33,883 nt of DNA, taken from the NCBI GenBank assembly GCA_017404145.1, contig JAFRCW010000031.1:1-33883 (forward strand). Direction: 5' to 3'. Origin of the DNA: Ruminococcus sp. Lineage in GTDB: Bacteria > Bacillota > Clostridia > Oscillospirales > Acutalibacteraceae. Of the stretch, positions 1 through 7,606 are shown piece by piece. The notes beneath the pieces are model-generated. The model did not search any database. It was not told the origin of the DNA and worked only from the letters and a program-made list of their open reading frames with translations. A program made the position numbers and the translations under genes. The first letter of the stretch is position 1. Each line of letters begins with the position of its first letter.

Positions 1-22
1 GCATTGTCTTTACAAGGCTGCA

Positions 23-74
23 TAAGAAAAACCGCAAATTCCGGATAGACTAAATCTAACCAAAATCTGCGGTT
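23..74 (-). terminator. Probable Rho-independent terminator of the minus-strand PLP/regulator operon
   Basis: Read on the minus strand, an 11-bp arm (64-74) pairs with 30-40 with one G-U pair, across a loop of about 23 nt, and is followed by TTTTTCTT. It lies about 160 nt beyond the stop of the threonine-synthase-like gene, the last gene of the minus-strand operon. The large loop makes it weaker than a textbook terminator. Confidence 0.5.
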
Positions 75-174
75 ATTCATATTATTTTGTGAAAAATATT
101 TTATTTATTTCTCTGTCCTCTTGACGGGATGCAGTTCAATGAAGCTCCTGCGCTGCTTTTATGTTGTTATTGAA

Positions 175-233
175 TTGTTCGAGCGAAGCGAGTTACCGCA
201 ATTCCTAATTCCTCATTTCTAATTCCTCATTAA
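175..233. repeat. Dispersed repeat arm next to the thrC-like stop codon
   Basis: Two repeat modules sit together. One is TTGTTCGAGCGAAGCGAGT (175-193), also found near 3693, 7551 and, inverted, 15955. The other is an AATTCCTAATTCCTCATT-type arm (200-231). On the minus strand the arm begins about three bases after the TAA of the threonine-synthase-like gene. The rest of 75-174 is AT-rich and I see no gene in it. Confidence 0.6.
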
Positions 234-1466
234 TTAGAGGTTGAATTTCTCCTCAAATTCCTTAAGGTCGTTTTTGCAGTGGATCGGTTCGCCGACGGTT
301 TTGATCGCGCTGTCGATGTCTTTGAGACCGTTGCCGGTTGCGATACTGACAATAACGGCGTTTTTGTCGAGTTTCCCCTCGAGGGAGAGCTTGATCAGTC
401 CCGCTGTGGCAGTCGCCCCCGCAGGCTCGGCGAACACGCCGGAGTTCTTCGCAAGATATTTCTGTGCTTCTTTGATCTCGTCGTCTGAGACGTTGACACA
501 GATGCCGTTTGAATCTATGATCGCCTTGATCGCCTTGTCGGCGTTTCTCGGAACGCCCACCGCGATGGAGTCAGCGAAGGTGTTTTCCTGTTGCGGCGTC
601 CACGGCTGACCGCTTGTGACGGCGGTGTTGATCGGGCAGCAGCCCTCTGCCTGTACGCTGATCAGGCGGGGGATTTTATCGGTCAGACCTACGCTGAACA
701 TATCATAAAAGCCCTTGTATACGCCCGCGATGGTACAGCCGTCGCCGACCGATACCGCGACATAGTCCGGCGCTTCAAAGTTAAGCTGCTCGCAGATTTC
801 CAGCGCGACGGTCTTCTTTCCCTCGCTGAGATAGGGGTTGATGGCGGCGTTGCGGTTATACCAGCCGTATTTGTCGATCGCTTTTTTGGACAGATCAAAG
901 GTTTCTTCATAAGAGCCGTCTACCGCGGTCAGGTTCGCCCCGAACATCATCAGCTGAGCGATCTTGCCTTTCGGCGCGCGGGCGGGAACGAAGATATAGG
1001 TTGAAAGCCCCGCCGCCGCGGCGTTTCCCGCGAGAGAAGACGCGGCGTTGCCGGTGGAAGAACAGGCAATAGTACTGTATCCCGCTTCTTTCGCTTTGGT
1101 GACCGCCATCGCGGAGGCGCGGTCTTTGAGCGATGAAGTGGGGTTAAAGCCGTCGTCCTTGACATAGAGTTGTTTGGTTCCCAGATCCTCTGCGATCCGC
1201 GGTGATTCATAAAGCGGCGAGTTGCCGACTCTCAGTCCCTCGGGAGAGGTGTCCTCTTCGATCGGAAGAAGCTCCCGATACCGCCACATCGTTTGATCGT
1301 TTCTTTTTGAGAGAACTACCTTATTCAGTTTGGTTTTGATATAGTCGTAGTCATACACGACGTCGAGTATCCCGCCGCAAAGGCAGGTGGTCGCATCGGG
1401 GAGAGCGGGATACTCCTTGCCGCATTGGATACATTTTAAAAATTTTACGTTTTTCATCATATTCAT
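234..1466 (-). CDS. thrC: Threonine synthase-like PLP enzyme (fold type II)
   Basis: This 410-residue protein looks like threonine synthase, which converts O-phosphohomoserine to threonine with pyridoxal phosphate in the cytoplasm. The N-terminus has a small zinc-ribbon-like set of cysteines (C12, C15, C28, C30), as in long ThrC proteins. The PLP lysine is K114 in NPTSSLKDRA, and CSSTGNAASS (135-144) is the substrate-carboxylate loop. It is the last gene of the regulator-PLP-PLP operon and starts only six bases after its neighbour's stop. No Shine-Dalgarno sequence precedes the ATG at 1466; the in-frame ATGs at 1460 and 1457 are alternatives. The neighbours handle purine-derived nitrogen, not homoserine, so it may instead act on diaminopropionate, serine or threonine. 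The family call is firm; the substrate is an inference. Confidence 0.75.
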   Translation of the reverse strand: MNMMKNVKFLKCIQCGKEYPALPDATTCLCGGILDVVYDYDYIKTKLNKVVLSKRNDQTMWRYRELLPIEEDTSPEGLRVGNSPLYESPRIAEDLGTKQLYVKDDGFNPTSSLKDRASAMAVTKAKEAGYSTIACSSTGNAASSLAGNAAAAGLSTYIFVPARAPKGKIAQLMMFGANLTAVDGSYEETFDLSKKAIDKYGWYNRNAAINPYLSEGKKTVALEICEQLNFEAPDYVAVSVGDGCTIAGVYKGFYDMFSVGLTDKIPRLISVQAEGCCPINTAVTSGQPWTPQQENTFADSIAVGVPRNADKAIKAIIDSNGICVNVSDDEIKEAQKYLAKNSGVFAEPAGATATAGLIKLSLEGKLDKNAVIVSIATGNGLKDIDSAIKTVGEPIHCKNDLKEFEEKFNL

Positions 1467-1472
1467 TATGAA

Positions 1473-2945
1473 TTATGCATTCAGTAATCCTACTGCTTCG
1501 TTGAACTGATCGATCAGCTCGTCAAGCTGAGCGGCTTCTTTGTGTACCGCGTCCCATGTGTTCTCGGTATCATACCACAGCGCGTCCAGCTCTTCTTTGG
1601 TCTTGCCCTGCTGTTCGACCCATGTGTAATACTTGAGGTTATGGATGCGTTTTCTGTCGGTATAGCGCAGCTCGAGCATCGAGTCGGTTTTCAGAGCGAG
1701 CATATGAACTCTGTGATCGATCACGGCATGCGGCTTGGAATACGCGCCGTACATATCGTTGAGCTCTTTGATCCTCGACTGATACATCGCGGCAGAGTCG
1801 GTCAGAACGGTAACGATGACGTCGTGTTCGGTCATCTCATAGTATTTCGCCATCTTGATACAGCACAGTACGTTCGCGATACCGGAAATGCCCATCCAGC
1901 TGAGCTTTTCGACCAGCTCGGGATCGAGCTTTAAGACGTCGGTCAGATATGCCTTACCCTCTTTGGTGTTGAAGAGTCGCAGAAGCTTCTGAGAGTCATC
2001 GTCGTCGATCGCAATCGCCATATCGGTATTTTTAACATTGTGGATGAAGGGGATGTGCTTGTCGCCGATACCCTCGATCCTGTGACCGCCGAAGCCGTTC
2101 TCCAAGATCGTCGGACATTGCAGGGCTTCGCCTACCGCGAGCTTCATCTGCGGATACTGCTCCTTAAGGTAGTCGCCCGCCGACATCGTGCCGGCAGAGC
2201 CGGAGGTAAAGCACGCGCCCGCAAGACGGTCGCCGTCACGCTTTGCCGCTTCATAAACGTCCGCGAGAGCGTATCCGGTGACGTTATAGTGCCACAGCGG
2301 GTTGCCCATTTCTTCAAACTGGTTGAAGATCATAACGTCCTCGCGCTGTTTGAGCTCGTTAGTCTTGTCGAAAATCTCCTTGACGTTGCTTTCACAGCCG
2401 GGGGTGGCGATGACCTCTCCCGCGATCTGCGAGAGCCATTCAAAACGCTCCTTGCTCATCTCTGCGGGGAGAATGGCGATAGAGTCGCAGGCGAGCAGCT
2501 TCGAGTTGAACGCGCCGCCGCGGCAGTAGTTGCCGGTAGACGGCCAAACCGCCTTGTGATAGGTCGCGTCGAACTGTCCGGTAACCAGTCTCGGCGCAAG
2601 ACAGCCGAAGGACGCGCCGACCTTGTGGCAGCCGGTGGGGAACCATTTGCCCGCCATCGCGATAATACGCGCTTTTACGCCGGTCAGTTCAGACGGCAGC
2701 TCGATGTAATTCGGTACCTCTTGGAACAGACCGCCTTTTTCCTTTGCCTCGTTCTTCCACGTGATACGGAACAGGTTGACGGGATCGACGTCCCACAGTC
2801 CTGTGACAGCGAGTTTCGCCTTGATGCTGTCGGGGATGGTTTCGGGATGCTGCATCTGCTTGATGGTGGGGATGATGATATGATTCTCCCTCGCCTTTTC
2901 TACATTGTGCTGAAATCCCTCGGGATTCATTTTGAAATCAATCAT
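1473..2945 (-). CDS. PLP-dependent fold-type-II enzyme, possible ammonia-lyase
   Basis: This 490-residue protein belongs to the cysteine synthase/threonine dehydratase superfamily, in a longer subgroup annotated only as PLP-dependent protein. The probable PLP lysine is K108 in FPTGCHKVGASFG. WPSTGNYCRGG (134-144) is the substrate loop and TSGSAGTMS (247-255) the phosphate-binding glycine loop. The start at 2945 has GGAGG nine bases upstream and overlaps the end of the regulator gene by eight bases, which suggests translational coupling. An upstream in-frame ATG at 2972 lacks such a site. It is clearly not an ordinary YgeX by sequence, but it sits where a diaminopropionate ammonia-lyase would be expected next to ygeY and ygeW. 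Function is therefore a hypothesis: elimination of ammonia from a diamino- or hydroxy-amino acid to give pyruvate. Confidence 0.8.
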   Translation of the reverse strand: MIDFKMNPEGFQHNVEKARENHIIIPTIKQMQHPETIPDSIKAKLAVTGLWDVDPVNLFRITWKNEAKEKGGLFQEVPNYIELPSELTGVKARIIAMAGKWFPTGCHKVGASFGCLAPRLVTGQFDATYHKAVWPSTGNYCRGGAFNSKLLACDSIAILPAEMSKERFEWLSQIAGEVIATPGCESNVKEIFDKTNELKQREDVMIFNQFEEMGNPLWHYNVTGYALADVYEAAKRDGDRLAGACFTSGSAGTMSAGDYLKEQYPQMKLAVGEALQCPTILENGFGGHRIEGIGDKHIPFIHNVKNTDMAIAIDDDDSQKLLRLFNTKEGKAYLTDVLKLDPELVEKLSWMGISGIANVLCCIKMAKYYEMTEHDVIVTVLTDSAAMYQSRIKELNDMYGAYSKPHAVIDHRVHMLALKTDSMLELRYTDRKRIHNLKYYTWVEQQGKTKEELDALWYDTENTWDAVHKEAAQLDELIDQFNEAVGLLNA

Positions 2946-3597
2946 TTTTGGTTTCCTCCTTGTTGACGTCAATATATGAGTAAAGTGTGAATTTAGAAAT
3001 GCCGAAGTGCTGGGAGATCTTATCGCCCGATTTAGTGATCAGGAGCGCGCCCTTGGAGTTGAGATAGCGGATCGCGCGCATCTTGTCCTCTTTGTTCATC
3101 ATCGCCACCGGCTTGCCGACCAGCTCGGTCGCTTCCCAGATCAGCTCGTCGAGCAGATCGTTGACGTTGGGCGTGATCTTCTCAAAATTATCACGGTTTT
3201 CTTCAACCGGCTGTACCATCTCGCTGATTGCAGCGGAGGCGACAGACAGCGCGGTGATGTCGTGGTTGACGGAGAAGATCGCGATGACCTTGCCTTTTTC
3301 ATCCTTGATATAGACGGTGGTGGATTTGAGCAGCTTGCCGTCGGCGGTTTTTGTAAAATAGCCGATGTGATCTTTTTCCTGCACATCCTTTTTGCTGAGC
3401 TGTTCGAGCACTACCATAGAGGCGCCGTCGCCGACCTTTCTGCCGGTGACCTCACCGTTTTCAATATAGACGATGGAACGCTCCGCGGCGGAGTCAAGCG
3501 TCAGGTCGTGGATCACCGTTTCGCAGTTCTTGCCGTAGTGTGTTGAGATCGCGTGCGCCAAGGCGGTCAGGGTAGAAAGAAGTTGTTTGTTGAGCAT
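2938..3597 (-). CDS. PAS/HTH transcriptional regulator, YheO/DauR family
   Basis: This 219-residue protein has an N-terminal YheO-like PAS domain (about 10-120), with the family-typical stretches CETVIHDL and GKVIAIFSVNHDITAL. A linker follows, then a C-terminal helix-turn-helix (about 160-212) ending in ISQHFGISKFTLYSYID. DauR, a relative, senses an amino-acid-derived signal and represses a catabolic operon, so this protein probably senses a purine- or amino-acid-derived ligand. GGAGGT lies just upstream of the ATG at 3597. It is the first gene of the minus-strand operon and is transcribed divergently from ygeY. It is the natural candidate to control both promoters in the shared intergenic region. 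The regulated genes and ligand are inferred. Confidence 0.85.
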   Translation of the reverse strand: MLNKQLLSTLTALAHAISTHYGKNCETVIHDLTLDSAAERSIVYIENGEVTGRKVGDGASMVVLEQLSKKDVQEKDHIGYFTKTADGKLLKSTTVYIKDEKGKVIAIFSVNHDITALSVASAAISEMVQPVEENRDNFEKITPNVNDLLDELIWEATELVGKPVAMMNKEDKMRAIRYLNSKGALLITKSGDKISQHFGISKFTLYSYIDVNKEETKND

Positions 3598-3611
3598 ATA
3601 GACCTCCGGAT

Positions 3612-3743
3612 AATGACAGATGATAAATGATAAACGGCGGACGATATCAGCGCAAATTTGACAAAACTTTCTCTGATAAAAACATCTGATATTTGTTTGA
3701 GCGAGAGCGAGTAACCGTCATTTATCATTCATCATTTTTCATT
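3612..3743. repeat. Inverted-repeat element in the regulator 5' leader
   Basis: An arm at 3612-3637 (AATGACAGATGATAAATGAT...) is imperfectly complementary to 3715-3743. Between them is a variant of the GAGCGAAGCGAG module (about 3693-3713). The element lies between the minus-strand promoter and the regulator ribosome site, so the regulator mRNA leader could fold into a long hairpin. Confidence 0.55.
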
Positions 3744-3753
3744 GGTCATTTCC

Positions 3754-3782
3754 ATTGTAATATAATTTGAAATGATTATCAA
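3754..3782 (-). promoter_or_regulatory. Promoter of the regulator-PLP operon
   Basis: On the minus strand TTGATA (3777-3782) is followed after 17 bases by TACAAT (3754-3759), a good sigma-A match. Transcription would start near 3747, giving a leader of about 150 nt that contains the inverted repeat. Confidence 0.7.
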
Positions 3783-3813
3783 TGGTTTTTGTCAAAATCT
3801 TTTCATAATCCCT

Positions 3814-3830
3814 AAAAATTTTTTAGAAAA
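3814..3830. promoter_or_regulatory. Candidate operator, 17-mer shared with the guaD/nup control region
   Basis: AAAAATTTTTTAGAAAA occurs here and again, identically, at 9061-9077. Both copies are preceded by ATAATC one to three bases upstream. Here it lies 14 bases upstream of the ygeY -35 box and between two divergent promoters. The core CTAAAAATTTTTTAG (3812-3826) is nearly palindromic. It may bind the neighbouring regulator, or be an A-tract UP element. Confidence 0.45.
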
Positions 3831-3844
3831 TATCATTTTTGTAT

Positions 3845-3872
3845 TTGACTTAACCGTTTTCTATAGTATAAT
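3845..3872 (+). promoter_or_regulatory. Promoter of ygeY-ygeW
   Basis: TTGACT (3845-3850), a 16-base spacer and a perfect TATAAT (3867-3872). Predicted transcription start is about 3879. This makes the early ATG at 3885 implausible as a start and supports the ATG at 3924. Confidence 0.8.
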
Positions 3873-3923
3873 AGAAAGGTAGGAATGACGGTTCCAAATC
3901 TGAGCGCAAAGGGGAAAGGCACT

Positions 3924-5123
3924 ATGAATTTTGACGCTGTAAAAAAAGCTGCAGAAAACTACGAAAAGGATATGACAAAGTTCCTCAGAGATCTGATCGC
4001 GATTCCGAGCGAATCCGCAGAGGAAGAGGGCGTATCCAAGAGAATTTTATCGGAAATGGAAAGCCTCGGTTTTGATGAGTGTTTCATCGATCCGCAGGGT
4101 AATGTTCACGGCTATATGGGAAAGGGCGAGAAGATCATTGCCTTTGACGGTCATATCGACACCGTGGGCTTGGGCGAGATCTCTAACTGGAAGTTCGACC
4201 CCTACAAGGGCTATGAGAACGAGACCGAGATCGGCGGCAGAGGCTCTTCCGATCAGACCGGCGGCGTTGTCTCGGCAGTTTACGGCGCAAAGATCATGAA
4301 AGACCTCGGACTGATCCCCGAGGGATTCAAGGTGCTTGTCACCGGTTCCGTACAGGAAGAGGACTGCGACGGCTTATGCTGGCAGTATATCCATAACGAG
4401 CTGAACATCACTCCTGAATTCGTAGTGATCACCGAGCCGACCGATAAAGGCATCTACAGAGGTCACCGCGGCAGGATGGAGATCCGCGTTGAGGTCAAGG
4501 GCATATCCTGCCACGGCTCCGCTCCCGAACGCGGCGACAACGCGATCTATAAAATGGCGGAGATCGTGCTCGACGTCAAAAAACTCAACGAAAGACTCCA
4601 CTTTGATCCTTTCCTCGGCAAGGGTACCGTCACCGTGACACAGCAGTTCTATAACTCCCCCTCGCGCTGTGCGGTCGCGGACTTTGCGGCGATCTCTTTG
4701 GACAGACGTCTGACCGACGGCGAGACATGGGAGTCTGCTTTGGAAGAAGTCAGAAGTCTCCCCTCCGTACAGAAGTACGACGCAGAGGTCAGTATGTATA
4801 CCTATGAGCGTCCGTCATGGACGGGGCTTGTTTATCCCACCGAGTGCTACTTCCCTACATGGGTCATCCCCGAGGATCATCCCGCGTGCAAGGCGGTCGT
4901 CGCTTCCCACAAGGGTATGTACGGCGAGCCCAGAGTTGATAAATGGACCTTCTCGACCAATGCGGTTTCTATTATGGGTCGCTACGGCATCCCCTGCATC
5001 GGCTTCGGTCCCGGAGCGGAAGCGCAGGCGCACGCGCCCAACGAGATCACATGGAAAGAAGATTTGGTCCGCTGCGCGGCTGTCTATGCCGCCATCCCCG
5101 AGTGTTACGCGAAGGAGAACTGA
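3924..5123 (+). CDS. ygeY: YgeY-type M20 metallohydrolase
   Basis: This 399-residue protein is an M20/ArgE/DapE-type dinuclear zinc amidohydrolase of the YgeY group, once listed as selenium-metabolism-linked. It starts [17 protein letters not shown], in line with E. coli YgeY. Metal ligands are visible: H77 and D79 in FDGHIDT, D110 in GSSDQTGG, and E145/E146 in VQEED. The ATG at 3924 has GGGG nine bases upstream; the in-frame ATG at 3885 sits too close to the predicted transcript start. The gene is followed after two bases by ygeW. In published work on anaerobic purine breakdown, yge genes of this type act on ureido-intermediates; here it would cleave a ureido- or carbamoyl-amino acid. The exact substrate is inferred. 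Confidence 0.93.
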   Translation: MNFDAVKKAAENYEKDMTKFLRDLIAIPSESAEEEGVSKRILSEMESLGFDECFIDPQGNVHGYMGKGEKIIAFDGHIDTVGLGEISNWKFDPYKGYENETEIGGRGSSDQTGGVVSAVYGAKIMKDLGLIPEGFKVLVTGSVQEEDCDGLCWQYIHNELNITPEFVVITEPTDKGIYRGHRGRMEIRVEVKGISCHGSAPERGDNAIYKMAEIVLDVKKLNERLHFDPFLGKGTVTVTQQFYNSPSRCAVADFAAISLDRRLTDGETWESALEEVRSLPSVQKYDAEVSMYTYERPSWTGLVYPTECYFPTWVIPEDHPACKAVVASHKGMYGEPRVDKWTFSTNAVSIMGRYGIPCIGFGPGAEAQAHAPNEITWKEDLVRCAAVYAAIPECYAKEN

Positions 5124-5125
5124 AT

Positions 5126-6319
5126 ATGAGCAAAAATCAGGAGCTTGCCGCGAAATTAAGACAGCTTGACATCAAGGATATGTATGAGAACGATTTCTTT
5201 CTCACATGGGACAAGACCGATGATGAGATCGAAGCGATCTTTACCGTAGCGGACGCGCTGAGAGATCTGCGCGAGCGCAATATTTCGACCAAGATCTTTG
5301 ATTCGGGACTCGGCATCTCGAATTTCAGAGATAACTCCACCCGCACCCGTTTCTCATTCTCCTCCGCGTGCAACCTGCTCGGTATCGAGGTGCAGGATCT
5401 CGACGAGGGGAAGAGCCAGATCGCTCACGGCGAGACCGTGCGCGAGACTGCAAATATGATTTCCTTTATGGCGGACGTGATCGGTATCCGCGACGATATG
5501 TATATCGGCAAGGGCCATACCTACCAGAAAGAGGTCGTCGAGGCGCTGAAGGAAGGGTATGAGGACGGCGTGCTGGAGCAGAAGCCGACTTTGGTGAATC
5601 TGCAGTGCGACATCGACCATCCGACCCAGTGTATGGCGGACATCCTCCACGTGATCCACGAGTTCGGCGGCGTTGAGAACCTCAAAGGCAAGAAGGTCGC
5701 GATGACGTGGGCGTATTCTCCCTCTTACGGCAAGCCTCTCTCCGTGCCGCAGGGCGTGATCGGTTTGTTCACCCGCTTCGGTATGGACGTCGTGCTGGCG
5801 CATCCCGAGGGTTATGATATTATGCCCGAGGTGGAGGAAGTCGCGAAGCAAAACGCGGCAAAAAGCGGCGGCAGCTTCAAAAAGGTCAACAGTATGGCAG
5901 AGGCGTTTAAAGACGCCGATATCGTCTATCCTAAGTCGTGGGCTTCCTACGCCGCGATGGAAGAGCGCACCAAGCTCTACTCAGACGGCGACTACGACGG
6001 TATCGACCGCTTGGAGAAGAAGCTGCTCAGAGAGAATGCGACTCACAAGGACTGGGAGTGTACCGAAGAGCTGATGAAAACCACCAAGGACGGCAAGGCG
6101 CTGTATCTTCACTGTCTGCCCGCCGATATCTCCGGCGTGTCCTGTGAGGACGGCGAGGTAGAAGCGTCCGTCTTTGACCGGTACAGAAAGCCCCTCTATA
6201 AGCAGGCGTCTTTCAAGCCTTATATCATCGCGGCGATGATCTTTTTGGCAAAGGTGCAGGATCCCGCGAAGGCGCTGGAGGAACTTGAGAACAGAGGCAA
6301 AAACAGAAAAGAGTTTTAA
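5126..6319 (+). CDS. ygeW: Knotted carbamoyltransferase YgeW
   Basis: This 397-residue protein belongs to the aspartate/ornithine carbamoyltransferase superfamily, in the knotted YgeW branch. The carbamoyl-phosphate loop is STRTR (71-75), and the second conserved motif LHCLPADISG lies near residue 320. Its likely metabolic direction is phosphorolysis of a carbamoylated or ureido substrate to carbamoyl phosphate, which the nearby carbamate kinase turns into ATP, ammonia and CO2. The start at 5126 has AAGGAG eight bases upstream and follows the ygeY stop by two bases. Translation from farther upstream in the same frame would run through ygeY and is rejected. Direction and substrate are inferred from the family and neighbours. 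Confidence 0.95.
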   Translation: MSKNQELAAKLRQLDIKDMYENDFFLTWDKTDDEIEAIFTVADALRDLRERNISTKIFDSGLGISNFRDNSTRTRFSFSSACNLLGIEVQDLDEGKSQIAHGETVRETANMISFMADVIGIRDDMYIGKGHTYQKEVVEALKEGYEDGVLEQKPTLVNLQCDIDHPTQCMADILHVIHEFGGVENLKGKKVAMTWAYSPSYGKPLSVPQGVIGLFTRFGMDVVLAHPEGYDIMPEVEEVAKQNAAKSGGSFKKVNSMAEAFKDADIVYPKSWASYAAMEERTKLYSDGDYDGIDRLEKKLLRENATHKDWECTEELMKTTKDGKALYLHCLPADISGVSCEDGEVEASVFDRYRKPLYKQASFKPYIIAAMIFLAKVQDPAKALEELENRGKNRKEF

Positions 6320-6327
6320 TGATAAGG

Positions 6328-6427
6328 TGTCATTGCGAGCCCTTCAGGGCGTGGCAATCCCCTTCCTTTAGAAGACGGTAGTAATGACAGGGGGATTCTT
6401 CGGTCACGATGTTCCCTCAGAATGACA
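6328..6427. repeat. 100-bp TGTCATTGCGAG repeat, copy 1
   Basis: This 100-bp element begins TGTCATT and ends AATGACA. It has inner complementary segments GGCAATCCCC and GGGGATT and a small hairpin GCCC-ttca-GGGC. A second 100-bp copy is at 31559-31658. This one fills the gap between ygeW and yqeA and ends ten bases before the yqeA start. Confidence 0.85.
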
Positions 6428-6437
6428 ATTATATACT

Positions 6438-7388
6438 ATGGATAAACTAAAAATCGTAGTTGCTCTCGGCGGAAACGCTCTGGGCAAGAATCTGACAGAA
6501 CAATATGAAGCGGTGAAGATAACGGCGAGAGCGATCGTCGACCTGATCGAAGCGGGTCACGATATTCTCGTCACCCACGGCAACGGGCCGCAGGTCGGCA
6601 AGATCGACTCCGCGATGAACGCGCTGATCCTCGAAGACCCCACCGAAGAAAAAACGACGCTCTCGATGTGCGTCGCGATGAGTCAGGCGTATATCGGCTA
6701 TGACCTGCAGAATTCGATCCGCAAGGAACTGACGAAAAGAGGTCTCCACAAGCCTGTCGCCACCATCATCACACAGGTGAAGGTCGATAACGACGATCCC
6801 GCGATGAAAAATCCCAGTAAGCCGATCGGCAAGTTTATGACCGAAGAGCAGGCGATGGATCTCAAGGCTCGCTACGGCTACAATGTTGCCGAGGACGCCG
6901 GCAGAGGCTGGCGGCGTGTCGTCGCTTCTCCCAAGCCGCAGGAAATCATCGAGCTTGACGCGATCCGCGCGTCCTTCGAGGACGGTTCGGTGGTCATCTG
7001 CTGCGGAGGCGGCGGTATTCCCGTGCGTCAGAAGGGCGAGTTCTTAAAAGGCTGCGCCGCTGTGATCGACAAGGACTACTGCTCCGAGCTGCTCGCCGAA
7101 AAGGTGGACGCGGATATGCTTTTGATCCTTACCGCGGTAGATAAGGTTTGTATTAACTATCGAAAACCCGATGAGCGCCGTTTGGATCGTATCGGCATCG
7201 AAGAAGCCCGCGGCTATATCCGCTCCGGCGAGTTTGCCCGCGGCAGTATGCACGAGAAGGTGGTGGCGTGTACCAAGTTCGCGTCCTCCCAAAAAGGCAG
7301 AGCAGCCGTGATCGCCTCCCTCGACCACGCGATCGACGCGGTAGAGGGCAAAGAAGGGACGCTCTTCGTTGATGAGGAATCCGAATAA
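6438..7388 (+). CDS. yqeA: Carbamate kinase (YqeA/ArcC family)
   Basis: This 316-residue amino-acid-kinase-fold protein opens with VVALGGNALG and has THGNGPQVG near residue 45, both typical of carbamate kinase. It transfers phosphate from carbamoyl phosphate to ADP, giving ATP, CO2 and ammonia. Placed after ygeY and ygeW it would be the energy-harvesting step of the ureide pathway. E. coli keeps an equivalent gene, yqeA, in the corresponding region. Oddly, no Shine-Dalgarno sequence is visible before the ATG: a 100-bp repeat ends ten bases upstream, and the remaining spacer is AT-rich. Either translation depends on the AT-rich leader or coupling, or the start is slightly misassigned, though the N-terminal motif leaves little room for that. 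Confidence 0.93.
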   Translation: MDKLKIVVALGGNALGKNLTEQYEAVKITARAIVDLIEAGHDILVTHGNGPQVGKIDSAMNALILEDPTEEKTTLSMCVAMSQAYIGYDLQNSIRKELTKRGLHKPVATIITQVKVDNDDPAMKNPSKPIGKFMTEEQAMDLKARYGYNVAEDAGRGWRRVVASPKPQEIIELDAIRASFEDGSVVICCGGGGIPVRQKGEFLKGCAAVIDKDYCSELLAEKVDADMLLILTAVDKVCINYRKPDERRLDRIGIEEARGYIRSGEFARGSMHEKVVACTKFASSQKGRAAVIASLDHAIDAVEGKEGTLFVDEESE

Positions 7389-7389
7389 T

Positions 7390-7606
7390 TTGGAATTAGG
7401 AATGAGGAATTAGGAATTATGGGAGGGCTGTGCCCTCACCTGATTGATAGAATAATTGTAGGGGCGGAGTTCCATCTCCGCCCTAATGTTTTCCATAACT
7501 GCATAGCAAAGGGAGGGCGTGGAAGCCCTCCCCTACATTTAATTCTGTATTTGTTCGAGCGAAGCGAGTATCCGAAATTCCTAATTCCTCATTCCTAACT
7601 CCTCAT
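7390..7606. repeat. Nested inverted-repeat element between convergent yqeA and guaD
   Basis: The outer arms are GGAATTAGGAATGAGGAATT (7393-7412) and, inverted, about 7576-7606. They begin a few bases after the yqeA stop and abut the guaD stop. Nested inside is a TGTAGGG element (7457-7537) with two hairpins: GGGCGGAG (7462-7469) pairs with CTCCGCCC (7476-7483), and GGGAGGGC (7511-7518) pairs with GCCCTCCC (7525-7532). A GAGCGAAGCGAG module lies at 7551-7570. No separate terminator is evident, so these hairpins may end both transcripts. Confidence 0.75.

Noticed and set aside
2040..2966. Long open frame (about 308 codons) on the plus strand opposite the PLP gene
   Set aside because: It is antisense to a gene with clear PLP motifs, has no ribosome site and no recognisable domain. 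High GC third positions create such shadows.
4943..5125. N-terminal extension of YgeW into ygeY
   Set aside because: It would overlap ygeY by about 180 bases; the internal ATG at 5126 has an ideal ribosome site and matches YgeW length.
7390..7606. CRISPR array
   Set aside because: The repeats are inverted arms and nested elements, not regularly spaced direct repeats with unique spacers, and no cas genes are present.
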